DNA of 64,000 nt from Mesorhizobium sp. RMAD-H1 (GCF_014191375.1 NZ_JACHWN010000001.1:806001-870000); one strand, 5' to 3'; shown: positions 1 through 10,083, counted from the first letter of the stretch. The notes: generated by a model not told the origin, from the letters alone. Program-made: numbers and translations.

Positions 1-1449
1 GAAAAGGGTGTCGCTATCGTCCTGGTCACGAAGGACGGCAAATTTGCCCGGGAAGCCGAAGCCATTGGCGGCGCCTCGCTGATTGCCCGCTTGATCGAAA
101 TATCGCAGTTCAAGGGCAAGCTGGGCGCGACAGCGGAAACAATGGCGCCCGAGGGGGCGGGAATCGACCGGGTGGTGCTGGTCGGCGTCGGCGATCCGGC
201 GAAGCTTGCCAATGACGACTGGCTGAAGATCGGCGGCGCCGCCTTCTCCAGGATCGGCCATTCCAGTACGGCTTCCGTCACCTTTGCCCTGCCGGAAACC
301 CAGCTTTTGCCGGAGAATGCAGCCGATTTCGCGCTTGGCATGCTGCTTCGCGCCTACCGCTTCGACAAGTACAAGACGAAGAAGAACGAAGATAATGGCG
401 AGGAGCCGAAGGGCGGCGTGAAGATCACGCTGCAGGCCGAAAATCCCTCCGCCGCCAAGAAGGCGTTCGCCGATGCGGAGGCCATCGCCGCCGGCGTCAA
501 GCTCGCGCGCGACCTCGTCAACGAGCCGGCCAATGTCATGGGCCCGGTGGAGTTCGCCGAGGAGGCGGTGAAGCTCGAAAAGCTCGGCGTCAAGGTCGAG
601 ATCCTCACCGAAAAGGAATTGAAGAAGCTCGGCATGGGCGCACTGCTCGGTGTCGCGCAAGGCTCCGTCCGTCCGCCGCGGGTCGCGGTGATGGAGTGGA
701 ACGGCGGAAAGAGCAAGGAGAAGCCCGTCGCCTTCATCGGCAAGGGCGTGGTCTTCGACACGGGCGGCATCTCGATCAAGCCGGCCGCCGGCATGGAGGA
801 CATGAAGGGCGACATGGGCGGCGCCGCTGCCGTCACCGGTCTGATGCATGCCCTTGCCGCGCGCAAGGCGCGGGTCAATGCCGTCGGTATCATCGGGCTT
901 GTGGAAAACATGCCTGACGGCAACGCGCAGCGCCCTGGCGACATCGTCACCTCCATGTCGGGCCAGACGATAGAGGTGCTCAACACCGATGCGGAAGGGC
1001 GTCTCGTGCTGGCCGACGCGCTCTGGTATGCCAATGACCGCTTCAAGCCGCGCTTCATGGTCAATCTGGCGACCCTGACCGGCGCGATCATGGTGGCGCT
1101 CGGCCAATACCATGCCGGCCTCTTCTCCAATGACGACGAACTGGCGGGCCAGCTCAATGCCGCGGGCCAGGCGACGGGCGAGAGGGTCTGGCGGATGCCG
1201 CTTGGCCCCGACTATGACAAGCTGATCGATTCCAAGACCGCGGACATGAAGAACATCGGCGGCCGCTATGGCGGCGCGATCACCGCCGCGCAGTTCCTCA
1301 AGCGCTTCGTCGGCGACACGCCCTGGGCGCATCTCGACGTGGCGGGAACGGCCATCGGCGCGCCGAACAACGAGTACAGCCAGTCCTGGGCCTCGGGCTT
1401 CGGCGTGCGGCTGCTCGATAGGCTTGTAAGAGATAATTTCGAGGGTTAG
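1..1449 (+). CDS. pepA: Leucyl aminopeptidase (PepA, M17), 5' truncated by window
   Basis: Cytosolic M17 metallo-aminopeptidase that removes N-terminal residues from peptides. The frame is open from base 1, so the start lies upstream; 482 residues are visible, so only a short N-terminal piece (roughly 15 residues, from the usual family length) is missing. The C-terminal catalytic domain is intact: the metal/active-site stretch [15 protein letters not shown] lies around residues 246-262 of the fragment, [12 protein letters not shown] follows, and the signature NTDAEGRL begins near residue 328. It is followed by a long inverted repeat and then holC, the usual pepA-holC order of proteobacteria. 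Identification is secure; the exact start cannot be seen. Confidence 0.96.
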   Translation, partial: EKGVAIVLVTKDGKFAREAEAIGGASLIARLIEISQFKGKLGATAETMAPEGAGIDRVVLVGVGDPAKLANDDWLKIGGAAFSRIGHSSTASVTFALPETQLLPENAADFALGMLLRAYRFDKYKTKKNEDNGEEPKGGVKITLQAENPSAAKKAFADAEAIAAGVKLARDLVNEPANVMGPVEFAEEAVKLEKLGVKVEILTEKELKKLGMGALLGVAQGSVRPPRVAVMEWNGGKSKEKPVAFIGKGVVFDTGGISIKPAAGMEDMKGDMGGAAAVTGLMHALAARKARVNAVGIIGLVENMPDGNAQRPGDIVTSMSGQTIEVLNTDAEGRLVLADALWYANDRFKPRFMVNLATLTGAIMVALGQYHAGLFSNDDELAGQLNAAGQATGERVWRMPLGPDYDKLIDSKTADMKNIGGRYGGAITAAQFLKRFVGDTPWAHLDVAGTAIGAPNNEYSQSWASGFGVRLLDRLVRDNFEG

Positions 1450-1477
1450 GCAGATCGGTTTTATGGAATCGCTAATC

Positions 1478-1636
1478 ACCCCCCTTTGCCCTGCCGGGCA
1501 TCTCCCCCTCAAGGGGGGAGATTGGCTGATATATCCTTTTTCGCTCACTCCGCGACATTCGAGATTGATGCCGAACGTTCATGAAGGCGAAATCTCCCCC
1601 CTTGAGGGGGAGATGGCCGGCAGGCCAGAGGGGGGT
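1478..1636. repeat. Long inverted repeat in pepA-holC gap (RIME-like)
   Basis: Two 46-bp arms (1478-1523 and 1591-1636) are near-perfect reverse complements, with a 67-base spacer. Each arm contains its own small palindrome, CTCCCCC-TCAA-GGGGGAG. Such C/G-run intergenic palindromes are typical of rhizobial mosaic elements (RIME-like). The open frames across it only reflect the repeat and are not genes. Confidence 0.8.
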
Positions 1637-1676
1637 GCCTCGAACTGCCGGGTCCGCCGGAACAGGAACCGCTCTC

Positions 1677-2126
1677 ATGGCTGAAATCCTGTTCTACCAT
1701 CTGACCGAATCGACGCTCGAGGATGCGTTGCCCGGTCTCGTGGAGCGTTCGCTTTCACGCGGGTGGCGGGTGGTGATCCAGACCGCCACCGAAGAGCGTC
1801 GTGATGCCTTGGACAGCCATCTTTGGACCTGGTCCGACGCATCGTTCCTGGCGCATGGGACGGACAGGGAGCCATATCCGGCCGAGCAGCCGGTTATCCT
1901 CACCACGACGGATGCCAACCCCAATGGCGCGACGGTGCGTTTCATCGTCGAGGGGGCGGAAATCAGCCGGGCGGGTGATTACGAGCGCCTCGTCGTCATG
2001 TTCGACGGCCACGACCAGGAGCAGCTCGAGCGGGCGCGCGCCCAGTGGAAGGCGCTGAAGGAGGAGGGACATCAGCTGACCTATTGGCAGCAGACGCCGG
2101 ATCGCCGATGGGAGCGCAAGGCGTGA
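1677..2126 (+). CDS. holC: DNA polymerase III chi subunit
   Basis: Accessory clamp-loader subunit that links the DnaX complex to SSB during replication. The 149-residue frame starts MAEILFYHLTES and contains the family's typical W(S/T)W and TTDANPNGA stretches and the late LVVMFDGHD segment. The open frame extends upstream through the inverted repeat, but the ATG at 1677 matches the family N-terminus. It directly follows pepA, as in many proteobacteria. Its TGA overlaps the ATG of the next gene (TGATG at 2124-2128), suggesting translational coupling. Confidence 0.9.
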   Translation: MAEILFYHLTESTLEDALPGLVERSLSRGWRVVIQTATEERRDALDSHLWTWSDASFLAHGTDREPYPAEQPVILTTTDANPNGATVRFIVEGAEISRAGDYERLVVMFDGHDQEQLERARAQWKALKEEGHQLTYWQQTPDRRWERKA

Positions 2127-2966
2127 TGCCCATCCATATCCGCAATGCCAGCCGCGGCGAGCTCGATACCATCATCGACTGGGGCGCGCGAGGGCTGGAA
2201 TCCCGGCATCGAAGACGCGCCGGCATTCTGGGCGGCCGATCCGGAGGGCTATTTCGTGGCGGAGATGGAAGGCAGGCTCGCAGCCGCCATCTCGCTGGTG
2301 CGCTATGGCGAGAGCCATGCCTTTCTCGGCTTCTACATGGCGCATCCGGATTTTCGCGGACGCGGCATAGGCTGGACCCTGTGGCAGGCTGCAATGGGGC
2401 ATGGGGAAGGCCGCACCATCGGCCTTGATGGCGTCGTTGCCCAGCAGGAGAATTACCGGAGATCAGGTTTCGCCTATGCGCACGCCAATTTCCGCCATGG
2501 CGGCCATGTGGCATGCGACGAGCCCGTTGCTGGCGATCTGGTGCCCGTGACGCCGGCGCATCTGCCGCTGCTTCTCGACTACGACAGGCAGTTCAATCCG
2601 GCGCCCCGCGAGGCCTTTCTCCGTGAGTGGTTGAAGCCGGTCGGGACGCGCCGGAGTTTCGCGCTGATCGATGGCCCCGACGTCTCCGGCTTGGGGACCA
2701 TTCGTGCCTGCCGGGAAGGGTTCAAGATCGGGCCGTTATACGCCGAGAGCGAAGCCAAAGCCGGTCTCCTGTTCCGCAAGCTCGTCGCCGGGGTCGGCGG
2801 CGGCCTCGTCTTTCTCGACATTCCAGGACCGAACGCCGCCGCGCGCGATCTTTGCCAGCGCTACGGCATGAAACCCGTCTTCGAGACGGCGCGCATGTAT
2901 CGCGGCGCGATGCCGGACCTGCCGCTCGACCGTCTCTACGGGATCACCACGTTCGAACTGGGGTAG
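2126..2966 (+). pseudogene. GNAT family N-acetyltransferase with apparent frameshift
   Basis: Two-domain GNAT acetyltransferase of unknown substrate. The natural start is the ATG at 2126, overlapping the holC stop, and reads MPIHIRNASRGELDTIIDWG. After about 22 codons this frame leaves the family pattern, and the family-like sequence EGWNPGIEDAPAFW continues in another frame to 2966. The switch lies in a GC-dinucleotide run at about 2183-2191; two extra bases there would restore one 281-codon gene. The acetyl-CoA motif FRGRGIGWTLWQ is intact further on. Either the gene is broken, or it restarts at the ATG at 2145 (which would give a non-family N-terminus), or the base call is wrong. Its 3' end faces the GST gene with a 5-base gap. 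Confidence 0.75.
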
Positions 2967-2971
2967 GCTCG

Positions 2972-3601
2972 TCAGGCGGTTGCCTTCTTCATGGTTGCCG
3001 CCGCTTCGTCGTCCAGCCGGGTTGCGCGGGCCACTGCCTCGCGGTCCTTCAGCCGGTCCCAATAGGCGGCGAAGGCGGGGCGCTGTGGAAGCGTGCCGAA
3101 TTGCGTGCCCCAGGAGACATGCGAGCCGACATAGACATCGGCCGCGGTGAAGCGCTCGCCGGCGATATAGGGATGCCGCGATACGGCCTTTTCCAGCGTG
3201 TCGACAACGGAGGCATAGCTCCCATAGCCGACCATGCCGCTCTTATCGACGGGCGGTTCGAGGCCCAGTGCATGATTGGTCAGTGCCGCTTCGACAGGGC
3301 CTGCGGTGAAGAACATCCAGCGATAGTAATCGGCGCGTTCCTCGCGACGAGGCGCCAGTCCCGCTTCCGGAAAGGCCTCGGCCAGATAGGCGCAGATCGC
3401 GGCGGCCTCGGTCACGACATGGGCGCCATGGCGCAGCGCGGGAACCTTGCCCATCGGATTGATCGTGCAGTACTGGTCGTTCTTCATCGGCGGGCCGAAA
3501 TCGAGGATTTCCACATCATAGGGCTCGCCGATTTCCTCCAGCATCCAGCGGGCGATGCGGCCGCGCGACATCGGATTGGTGTAGAGCGTGAGTTCGGCCA
3601 T
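2972..3601 (-). CDS. Glutathione S-transferase family protein
   Basis: A 209-residue soluble GST. The N-terminal thioredoxin-like domain begins MAELTLYTNPMSRGRIARWM, with a serine/arginine start of helix 1 as in bacterial beta-like GSTs, and carries the cis-proline GKVPALRHG segment near residues 50-58 followed by TEAAAICAYLAE, the glutathione-binding SNAIL-like position. The helical C-terminal domain has the usual ERFTAADVYVG N-capping motif. AGGAGG lies 6 bases before the ATG at 3601. It is a monocistronic-looking gene between two convergent or tandem neighbours. The substrate cannot be told from sequence. Confidence 0.88.
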   Translation of the reverse strand: MAELTLYTNPMSRGRIARWMLEEIGEPYDVEILDFGPPMKNDQYCTINPMGKVPALRHGAHVVTEAAAICAYLAEAFPEAGLAPRREERADYYRWMFFTAGPVEAALTNHALGLEPPVDKSGMVGYGSYASVVDTLEKAVSRHPYIAGERFTAADVYVGSHVSWGTQFGTLPQRPAFAAYWDRLKDREAVARATRLDDEAAATMKKATA

Positions 3602-3660
3602 GGCGATTTCCTCCTGTGCGAGCTTATTTTTCCGGCAGATGCAGGATGCACCAGCTTCGT

Positions 3661-3691
3661 GAAAAGAAAAACCCGGCCTCGCGGCCGGGTT
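3661..3691 (-). terminator. Rho-independent terminator of icd
   Basis: A 9-bp perfect GC-rich stem (AACCCGGCC / GGCCGGGTT, 3670-3678 and 3683-3691) with a 4-base loop. It is followed on the minus strand by a T-rich run (TTTTCTTTTC). It sits about 28 bases behind the icd stop. Confidence 0.85.
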
Positions 3692-3718
3692 GGAAATTTC
3701 ATTCGCTTCGGCGGCCGC

Positions 3719-4933
3719 TTACGCAGCCATCGCCTTCTGCAGGTTTTCGTCGATCTTGTCGAGGAAGCCGGTGGTCGAGAGCCAGGGCTGATCCGGGCCG
3801 ATCAGCAGCGCCAGGTCCTTGGTCATGTAGCCGGATTCGACGGTGTCGACGCAGACCTTCTCCAGCGTCTCGGCGAAGCGCTTCAGCTCCGCATTGTCGT
3901 CGAGCTTGGCGCGGTGCGCAAGGCCGCGCGTCCAGGCGAAGATCGAGGCGATGGAGTTGGTCGAGGTCTCCTGGCCCTTCTGGTGCTGGCGGTAGTGGCG
4001 GGTGACGGTGCCGTGCGCGGCCTCCGCTTCCACCGTCTGGCCATCCGGCGTCATCAGCACGGAGGTCATGAGGCCGAGCGAACCGAAACCCTGCGCCACG
4101 ATGTCCGACTGCACGTCGCCATCATAGTTCTTGCAGGCCCAGACATAGCCGCCGGACCATTTCAGCGCCGAGGCGACCATGTCGTCGATCAGGCGATGCT
4201 CGTACCAGATCTTCTTCTTCTCGAACTCGGCCTTGAACTCGGCGTCATAGACTTCCTGGAAGATATCCTTGAAGCGGCCGTCATAGACCTTGAGGATGGT
4301 GTTCTTGGTCGAGAGATAGACCGGATAGCCGCGCTGCAGGCCGTAATTGAACGAGGCGCGGGCGAATTCCTTGATCGACTCGTCGAGATTGTACATGGCA
4401 AGCGCCACGCCCGAGCCCGGCGCGTCATAGACTTCGTGCTCGATGACCTCGCCGTCATCGCCGACGAACTTGATGGAGAGCTTGCCCTTGCCGGGGAACT
4501 TGAAATCGGTGGCGCGGTACTGGTCGCCGAAGGCATGGCGACCGACGATGATCGGCTGCGTCCAGCCCGGCACGAGGCGCGGCACGTTCTTGCAGATGAT
4601 CGGTTCGCGGAAGATCACGCCGCCCAGGATGTTGCGGATAGTGCCGTTGGGCGATTTCCACATCTTCTTGAGCTTGAATTCCTCGACGCGGGCCTCGTCG
4701 GGCGTGATGGTCGCGCATTTGACGCCCACGCCATACTGCTTGATCGCATTGGCGGCATCGATCGTGACCTGGTCATTGGTGGCGTCGCGGTTCTCGACCG
4801 AAAGATCGTAATATTTCAGGTCGATATCCAGATAGGGATGGATGAGCTTGTCCTTGATGAACTGCCAGATGATGCGGGTCATCTCGTCGCCATCGAGCTC
4901 GACAACCGGGTTCGCAACCTTGATCTTTGCCAT
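3719..4933 (-). CDS. icd: NADP-dependent isocitrate dehydrogenase
   Basis: TCA-cycle enzyme converting isocitrate to 2-oxoglutarate with NADPH formation. The 404-residue length and the N-terminus [20 protein letters not shown] match the eukaryote-like homodimeric type used by rhizobia. The open frame extends 18 codons further upstream, but the ATG at 4933 has an AAGAGG-type ribosome site at suitable distance and matches the family start. Substrate and cofactor loops ([14 protein letters not shown], the [12 protein letters not shown] block) are intact. A clear terminator follows. It is transcribed alone, head-on from no gene. Confidence 0.95.
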   Translation of the reverse strand: MAKIKVANPVVELDGDEMTRIIWQFIKDKLIHPYLDIDLKYYDLSVENRDATNDQVTIDAANAIKQYGVGVKCATITPDEARVEEFKLKKMWKSPNGTIRNILGGVIFREPIICKNVPRLVPGWTQPIIVGRHAFGDQYRATDFKFPGKGKLSIKFVGDDGEVIEHEVYDAPGSGVALAMYNLDESIKEFARASFNYGLQRGYPVYLSTKNTILKVYDGRFKDIFQEVYDAEFKAEFEKKKIWYEHRLIDDMVASALKWSGGYVWACKNYDGDVQSDIVAQGFGSLGLMTSVLMTPDGQTVEAEAAHGTVTRHYRQHQKGQETSTNSIASIFAWTRGLAHRAKLDDNAELKRFAETLEKVCVDTVESGYMTKDLALLIGPDQPWLSTTGFLDKIDENLQKAMAA

Positions 4934-5068
4934 GGAAAAAGCCTCTTTCTTGGTGGGTCGCGCCCCTATAGCACCGGCTCGCGCCAAGGCAAAGCTCTAT
5001 GGCGTTTTTCTCCGCAAGGGTTGATGGAAGTTGCGTCTTTCTGTGCCGTCGCGCCCGGCTTGGATGGC

Positions 5069-5109
5069 GAGGCATGGATCCCAGTGACAAGCACAGGAAT
5101 CCATGCCTC
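5069..5109. repeat. Short palindromic intergenic element
   Basis: Inverted repeat GAGGCATGGATCC...GGAATCCATGCCTC with a central CAGTGACAAGCACAG segment. The form (GGCATGGAT / ATCCATGCC around a GTGACAAGCAC core) looks like a dispersed rhizobial palindrome. It lies between icd and the ribbon-helix-helix gene; no coding role seen. Confidence 0.6.
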
Positions 5110-5168
5110 AACGTCTTCGCTATAGAAGCGATTGAGAATGGTCGTCAGGCTGAAATACCGCTCAATAA

Positions 5169-5561
5169 TCAATGCCGCGGCGCCGCCAAGCCGAAATGGC
5201 GCGCCTTGCCGCCCGCATAGCGGCGCTCCTCGCGAGCCAGCACGCTTTCCGCATCGAGCGAGGCGATAGTCGTATTCGTGTCGGCGGGGATCGAGCCGTC
5301 GAGCTGCAGGGCGAGATAGCGGCCGCAGCAGACGCGCAGGAACGAGGCGAAATTATCGAGATCGTGCCCGGCCTGCAGCGATTCATTGTAGAGCCGGCCG
5401 ATCAGTTGGCTGAGCGTCAGCCGGTCGCGCGCGGCGATATCCTCCAGTGTCCACCAGAAGAAGCTTTCGAGCCGCACGCTGGTGACGACGCCATCGATCC
5501 GCATGGAACGGGTGACACTTTGCCAGAGTGCCGGATCAGCACCGATGAAAAGCTTGCACAT
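5169..5561 (-). CDS. Ribbon-helix-helix domain protein
   Basis: A 130-residue protein whose middle part, RIDGVVTSVRLESFFWWTLE followed by DIAARDRLTLSQLIGRLYNE, reads as an RHH_4-type ribbon-helix-helix domain: a short beta strand (VTSVRLE) and two helices. This suggests DNA binding or a small regulatory role. The N-terminus MCKLFIGADPALW and the C-terminal DRLT..SLQAGHDLDNFASFLRV helices are shared by a conserved rhizobial family of unknown function. A GGGAGGATCCG ribosome site precedes the ATG at 5561. It is monocistronic, with no obvious target nearby. Confidence 0.75.
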   Translation of the reverse strand: MCKLFIGADPALWQSVTRSMRIDGVVTSVRLESFFWWTLEDIAARDRLTLSQLIGRLYNESLQAGHDLDNFASFLRVCCGRYLALQLDGSIPADTNTTIASLDAESVLAREERRYAGGKARHFGLAAPRH

Positions 5562-5636
5562 CGGATCCTCCCAGCGATGTTATGGGCTTCAGTGTCACCC
5601 GAAGCCGTGATCATTGCAAGCCGATAGGCTCACACA

Positions 5637-6245
5637 TCAGGCGGCCGATTTGACGCCGCTCGCGCCATGGCTGATCTCGGTGCCGAGTACCGCGAAGAAC
5701 TGCGAAAGCCAGGCCGGGTGGGCGGGCCATGCAGGCGCGGTGACGAGATTGCCGTCCGTGACCGCCTGATCGACGGGAATGTCGGCATAGGAGCCTCCCG
5801 CAAGCTCGACTTCCGGCCGGCAGGCGGGATAGGCCGAGCAGGTGCGGCCCTTCAACACCTTGGCGGCGGCGAGAAGCTGGGCGCCATGGCAGATGGCGGC
5901 CACCGGCTTGCCGGCATCGAAGAAATGCCGGACCATCGAGATGACGGTGTCGTTCAGCCGGAGATATTCCGGCGCCCGGCCGCCGGGGACGACCAGCGCG
6001 TCGTAGCTCTCCGGCTTGATATCGGCGAAGCTGGCATTGAGCGTGAAATTATGGCCGCGCTTTTCCGAATAGGTCTGGTCGCCTTCGAAATCATGGATGG
6101 CGGTGGCGATGGTGTCGCCGGCCTTTTTGTCCGGGCAGACGGCATGGACGGTGTGGCCGACGGCGAGCAGCGCCTGGAACGGCACCATCGTCTCGTAATC
6201 CTCGCCGAAATCGCCGCAGATCATCAGAATGCGTTTTCCTTGCAT
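5637..6245 (-). CDS. DJ-1/PfpI family protein
   Basis: A 202-residue glutamine-amidotransferase-fold protein of the DJ-1/PfpI superfamily (glyoxalase/deglycase or chaperone-like members; exact role not predictable). The nucleophilic elbow AICHGAQ places the reactive cysteine near residue 119, and the acidic partner sits in the DFGEDYE segment near residues 12-18. Start chosen at 6245, where AGGGAGG lies 7 bases upstream; the open frame begins six codons earlier without such a site. It stands alone between the RHH gene and trmJ. Confidence 0.88.
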   Translation of the reverse strand: MQGKRILMICGDFGEDYETMVPFQALLAVGHTVHAVCPDKKAGDTIATAIHDFEGDQTYSEKRGHNFTLNASFADIKPESYDALVVPGGRAPEYLRLNDTVISMVRHFFDAGKPVAAICHGAQLLAAAKVLKGRTCSAYPACRPEVELAGGSYADIPVDQAVTDGNLVTAPAWPAHPAWLSQFFAVLGTEISHGASGVKSAA

Positions 6246-6436
6246 ATCAACCTCCCTGATCAATCATGAACCCTTACAAGCTTGGCACAGGATCACGGCG
6301 CGGGGGTGTTATCCCGCTACTACATGGAAGCCTTCGGGCACCGGCGCCTCTTGAACATCACCGCGCCGTAATTCTTTGAGTTTTGGATTGCGTTGTGCCA
6401 CTGAGGACGCATTTCCAATCGCATATCGAGAATAGC

Positions 6437-7291
6437 ATGGCAGGAACGGACAGACATCGCCCCTTTATCGCCGAAGGCCCGGCCATCATCCTGGTTGAGC
6501 CGCAACTGCCGGAGAATATCGGCATGGTGGCGCGCGCCATGGCGAATTTCGGCTTGAGCGAATTGCGTCTGGTCAATCCGCGCGAGGAATTTCCCAACGA
6601 GAAGGCGAGGGCGGCGGCGAGCAAGGCCGACCATGTGATCGACGGCGCGAAGGTCTATGAGGATCTTCCCTCGGCCATCGAGGATCTGAATTTCGTCTTC
6701 GCCACCACGGCGCGCGAGCGCGACGGCTTCAAGCCCGTGCGCGGGCCGGTGGAGGCGGGCAGGGCGCTGCGCCAGCGCTTCACCGCCGGAGAGAAGACGG
6801 GCATCCTTTTCGGGCGCGAGCGCTTCGGCCTCAGCAATGAGGAGGTGAGCCTCGCCGACGAGCTGGTGACCTTCCCCGTCAATCCGGCCTTCGCCTCGCT
6901 CAATATCGCCCAGGCAGTGCTGCTCATGTCCTATGAATGGATGAAATCGGGGCTGGAGAGCGAGACCGACACCGCCTTTCGCGGGCCGGAACTGGAGCCG
7001 GCGCGGAAGGAAACGCTTCACGGTTTCTTCAATCATCTGGAGGAAGCTCTTGATGTCCGCGGCTATTTCCGTCCCGCGGCGCGCAAGGAGATCATGGTGC
7101 ACAATCTGCGCTCGGTGTTGACCCGCGCCGGCTTCGCCGAAGCCGAGGTGAAGCTGTTGCGCGGCGTCGTCTCCTCGCTCGATTATTTCACGCGCAAGGG
7201 GCCGCGCGGCTCCGGCGCGCCGGAAGGCCGCGAAAAGCCGAAGCCGGCGCCGCGCGCGAAGAAGACGAAAAGCGAAGACGTAGAGGAATGA
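6437..7291 (+). CDS. trmJ: tRNA 2'-O-methyltransferase, SPOUT (TrmJ-type)
   Basis: SPOUT-class (trefoil knot) methyltransferase expected to methylate ribose 32 of certain tRNAs using SAM. Typical motifs are present: [19 protein letters not shown] near the N-terminus, then [29 protein letters not shown] and [14 protein letters not shown], which form the knot and SAM site. The 284-residue frame starts at the ATG at 6437 ([10 protein letters not shown]); the open frame runs slightly upstream via a TTG. The basic, Pro/Lys-rich tail is variable in the family. It overlaps murI by 4 bases, so the two are probably co-transcribed. Confidence 0.9.
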   Translation: MAGTDRHRPFIAEGPAIILVEPQLPENIGMVARAMANFGLSELRLVNPREEFPNEKARAAASKADHVIDGAKVYEDLPSAIEDLNFVFATTARERDGFKPVRGPVEAGRALRQRFTAGEKTGILFGRERFGLSNEEVSLADELVTFPVNPAFASLNIAQAVLLMSYEWMKSGLESETDTAFRGPELEPARKETLHGFFNHLEEALDVRGYFRPAARKEIMVHNLRSVLTRAGFAEAEVKLLRGVVSSLDYFTRKGPRGSGAPEGREKPKPAPRAKKTKSEDVEE

Positions 7292-8136
7292 TGCTGGAGG
7301 AACCGATGGGATTATCCGCAGCGGCGGCTCTTGAAAACTTGGCGGCAGAGGCCGCGCCGGCCCGTCCCATCCTGGTCTTTGACAGCGGCATCGGCGGGCT
7401 GACGGTGCTGCGCGAGGCGCGGGTGCTGATGCCGGACCGCCGCTTCGTCTATATAGCGGACGATGCCGGCTTCCCCTATGGCGGCTGGGAGGAGGAGGCG
7501 CTGAAGGAGCGTATCGTCACGCTTTTCGGCGCGTTTATCGCCCGGCACGATCCGGAGATCGCCATCATCGCCTGCAATACGGCCTCGACGCTGGTGCTGG
7601 AGGATCTGCGCCGCGCCTATCCCGCGACACCCTTCGTCGGCACGGTCCCGGCGATCAAGCCCGCGGCGGAGCGCACGCGCTCCGGCCTCGTCTCGGTGCT
7701 GGCGACGCCCGGCACGGTCCGGCGCGCCTATACGCGCGACCTGATCCAGTCCTTCGCCACCAGGTGCCATGTGCGCCTCGTCGGCAGCGAGAACCTCGCC
7801 CGGATGGCAGAAGCCCATATCAGGGGCGAGACGATTGACGACGATGCGGTCGTCAAGGAAATCGAACCATGCTTCATCGAGACCGATCGCGGGCGCACGG
7901 ATATCGTCGTGCTCGCCTGCACGCATTACCCCTTCATGGCCAATGTCTTTCGCCGGCTGGCGCCCTGGCCGGTCGACTGGCTCGACCCGGCGGAGGCGAT
8001 CGCGCGGCGCGCCCGCTCGCTCCTGTCAGGCAGCGACGGACAGCCGGAACATGGCGACGACATCGCCATCTTCACCTCCGGTCAGCCGGATTTCTCGACG
8101 AGGCGGCTGATGCAGGGGTTTGGATTAAGGGAGTAG
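7288..8136 (+). CDS. murI: Glutamate racemase
   Basis: Supplies D-glutamate for peptidoglycan. The cofactor-independent two-cysteine mechanism is supported by IIACNTAS (Cys96) and VLACTHYP (Cys211); the N-terminal [11 protein letters not shown] and [11 protein letters not shown] segments complete the active site. 282 residues, normal length. The ATG overlaps the trmJ stop. The last codons and the TAG stop lie inside a large palindromic repeat (8131-8228), so the C-terminal end may have been reset by insertion of that element. Confidence 0.93.
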   Translation: MMLEEPMGLSAAAALENLAAEAAPARPILVFDSGIGGLTVLREARVLMPDRRFVYIADDAGFPYGGWEEEALKERIVTLFGAFIARHDPEIAIIACNTASTLVLEDLRRAYPATPFVGTVPAIKPAAERTRSGLVSVLATPGTVRRAYTRDLIQSFATRCHVRLVGSENLARMAEAHIRGETIDDDAVVKEIEPCFIETDRGRTDIVVLACTHYPFMANVFRRLAPWPVDWLDPAEAIARRARSLLSGSDGQPEHGDDIAIFTSGQPDFSTRRLMQGFGLRE

Positions 8137-8228
8137 TGAGATAGTGAGTAGTGAGGTAGAGAAAGCTGCTCTTCTCTACCTCACTACTCACTATCTCACT
8201 ACTCACTATTCCCTATTCCCTATCTCAC
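8131..8228. repeat. Perfect 33-bp hairpin built of GTGAGATAG units
   Basis: Arms 8131-8163 and 8172-8204 are perfect reverse complements with an 8-base loop. Each arm is itself made of short repeats (GAGTAGTGAG, ATAGTGAGTAGTGAG). A further GTGAGATAG copy on the minus strand ends at 8220. The element supplies the murI stop on one side and the last codons plus stop of the luciferase-like gene on the other. It could also act as a bidirectional transcription barrier, but there is no T-run. Confidence 0.85.
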
Positions 8229-9251
8229 TGATTTCCTCACCTCCGGCGCCACCCGGGTGCCGAAAAGCTCGATCGTCTTCATCATCTTGTCGTGCGGCAG
8301 ATTGCCGAGGCCTGATTGCATCAGGAAGCGGTCGTGCTTGAAATAGGAATGTTCGAGCAGGATCTTGTCGACCACTTCCGCAGGACTTCCCACCAGCAGC
8401 GAGCCGCGCGGGCCGCGCATGGCGTCGAACTGGGCGCGGGTTGTCGGCGGCCAGCCCCGCTCGCGCCCGATCTGGCTCATGACATGGGCATAGGGCGGGA
8501 AGAAATCGTCGGCGGCAGCCTGCGAATCGTCTGCGACATAGCCATGCGAGTTGATGCCGACGCGTAAAGCGTCCGGCGCGTGGCCGCCCTTGGCGCCAGC
8601 CTCGCGGTAGAGCTCGACCAGCGGCGCAAAACGCGCGGGATCGCCGCCGATGATGGCGAGGGCAAGCGGCAGGCCGAGCAGGCCGGCGCGCACCACCGAT
8701 TGCGGCGTGCCGCCCACGGCGATCCAGACCGGCAGCGGCTCCTGCAGGGGACGCGGATAGACGCCGCGATCCTTGATCGGCGCGCGCAGCTCGCCCGACC
8801 AGGTGACGCGCTCGCTCTGCCGCAAGGCCAGGAGCAGGTCGAGCTTTTCGGCGAAAAGCTTGTCATAGTCGTTGAGGTCATAGCCGAAGAGCGGATAGGA
8901 CTCGATGAAGGAGCCGCGCCCCGCCATGATTTCGGCCCGGCCGTTCGAGAGAAGGTCGAGGGTGGCAAAGCTCTGGAAGACGCGGATCGGATCATCCGAG
9001 GAGAGCACCGTCACCGCGCTGGTGAGGCGGATGTTCTTCGTCCGTGTGGCGGCCGCGGCAAGCACCACGGCGGGGGCTGAAACGGCGTATTCCGGGCGGT
9101 GATGCTCGCCCACGCCGAAGACATCGAGCCCGACCTGGTCGGCGAGCTCGATCTCCTCGATCAGGTTCTTGAGCCTTTGCGCGGGCGTCATCGGCCGTCC
9201 GGTCTTCGGGTCCGGTCCCATATCCGCGAATGTGTAGATGCCGAGTTCCAT
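8220..9251 (-). CDS. LLM-class flavin-dependent oxidoreductase
   Basis: Bacterial-luciferase-like TIM-barrel monooxygenase/oxidoreductase that uses reduced flavin. The 343-residue frame starts at the ATG at 9251 ([20 protein letters not shown]); the open frame continues upstream with no family-like sequence. [20 protein letters not shown] and the RIGVN..GYVADD region are typical of the subgroup with a solved Agrobacterium structure (LLM_2I7G-like). Substrate unknown. Its final codons GTG AGA TAG coincide with a copy of the neighbouring hairpin's repeat unit. A 24-base motif upstream (9304-9327) recurs before the next gene. Confidence 0.85.
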   Translation of the reverse strand: MELGIYTFADMGPDPKTGRPMTPAQRLKNLIEEIELADQVGLDVFGVGEHHRPEYAVSAPAVVLAAAATRTKNIRLTSAVTVLSSDDPIRVFQSFATLDLLSNGRAEIMAGRGSFIESYPLFGYDLNDYDKLFAEKLDLLLALRQSERVTWSGELRAPIKDRGVYPRPLQEPLPVWIAVGGTPQSVVRAGLLGLPLALAIIGGDPARFAPLVELYREAGAKGGHAPDALRVGINSHGYVADDSQAAADDFFPPYAHVMSQIGRERGWPPTTRAQFDAMRGPRGSLLVGSPAEVVDKILLEHSYFKHDRFLMQSGLGNLPHDKMMKTIELFGTRVAPEVRKSVR

Positions 9252-9303
9252 GGCCGTGAGCCTTTCGGTGAAATGTGATCCCGGCAGCAAATAAGGTGCG
9301 CCC

Positions 9304-9327
9304 CGCTCGTTGTTAAGGACGCACCTT
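9304..9327 (-). promoter_or_regulatory. Operator-like motif, copy 1 (upstream of LLM gene)
   Basis: 24 bases 53-76 bases before the start of the LLM oxidoreductase match 20 of 24 bases of a stretch at 10084-10107 in front of the next gene. The shared core on the minus strand is AAGTGCGT-type followed by TTAACAA or TTTACAA and GAGCG. In copy 1 the AAGGTGCG half is also mirrored at 9293-9300. Confidence 0.5.
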
Positions 9328-9369
9328 TTCGTGTTCAAGTCACCCGGAGGAAACCGGGGGACGCGGATT

Positions 9370-10014
9370 TTAGTACGCAGCGGTGAAGCGCTTGCGGATG
9401 TGCTTGCCCTGTTCGGCCTCGTCGAGAATGGCGACGGCCAGGTCTGCAGCCGAAATCCTGCTCTCTTTCTCATCGTCGAAAACCGGCCGGTCGCTGCCGA
9501 GGCGATACTTCCCCGTGCGCTCGCCCGGTTCCAGATGGATGGCGGGGGAGACGAAGGTCCAGTCGAGCCCGTTTTCGGCGCGAAGCTCGTTGAGCGCGTC
9601 GCGGGCGCCGAGCGCGCCTTCTTTCCATTCCGCTGGGAATTCGGGCGTGTCGACCAGCTGGACGCCGGGGGCGATTTCCAGGCTGCCGGCACCGCCGACG
9701 ACGATCAGCCGCTTGACGCCGGCTTTCTTCGTTGCCTCGTTGATGGAGCGGCTGCCCTTCACATGGGTCTCGCGGATTTCAGGATCACCCCAGCCAGGAT
9801 TATAGGCCGAGATGACGATGTCATGGCCGGCAAGCGCCTTCGCGAGTGCATCGGTATCGAGAACGTCCGCCTTGACGGCGGTGACATTGTCCAGCTTTTC
9901 CACCTTTTCGGGATGGCGGACGAGGGCGGTTACCATATGGCCGCGCGTGGCGGCCTCTTTCAGGATCTGCGAGCCGACGAAGCCGGTGGCGCCGATGAGG
10001 GCGATCTTTGCCAT
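9370..10014 (-). CDS. NAD(P)-binding reductase (NmrA/SDR-like)
   Basis: A 214-residue atypical short-chain dehydrogenase / NAD(P)H-binding protein. The N-terminal dinucleotide-binding motif is [11 protein letters not shown] (residues 8-18). RHPEKVEKL and the later [12 protein letters not shown], together with [15 protein letters not shown], are the hallmarks of the YwnB/NmrA-like group, often induced by HxlR-type repressors in response to electrophiles. No HxlR gene lies beside it here, but its promoter carries a motif also found before the upstream-reading LLM gene, so both may belong to one regulon. The ATG at 10014 is preceded by a weak purine-rich site (GAGAG). Confidence 0.85.
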   Translation of the reverse strand: MAKIALIGATGFVGSQILKEAATRGHMVTALVRHPEKVEKLDNVTAVKADVLDTDALAKALAGHDIVISAYNPGWGDPEIRETHVKGSRSINEATKKAGVKRLIVVGGAGSLEIAPGVQLVDTPEFPAEWKEGALGARDALNELRAENGLDWTFVSPAIHLEPGERTGKYRLGSDRPVFDDEKESRISAADLAVAILDEAEQGKHIRKRFTAAY

Positions 10015-10083
10015 GGAGAGGGTCCTTGATTCCAGGTATTCAAAGTGATCAGGTTATCAACAGTAACTGGCTATAAAGGACTT

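Noticed and set aside
2627-5125. 832-codon plus-strand frame across GNAT, GST and icd
   Set aside because: Antisense to two clear genes; low-complexity Arg-rich content without a domain.
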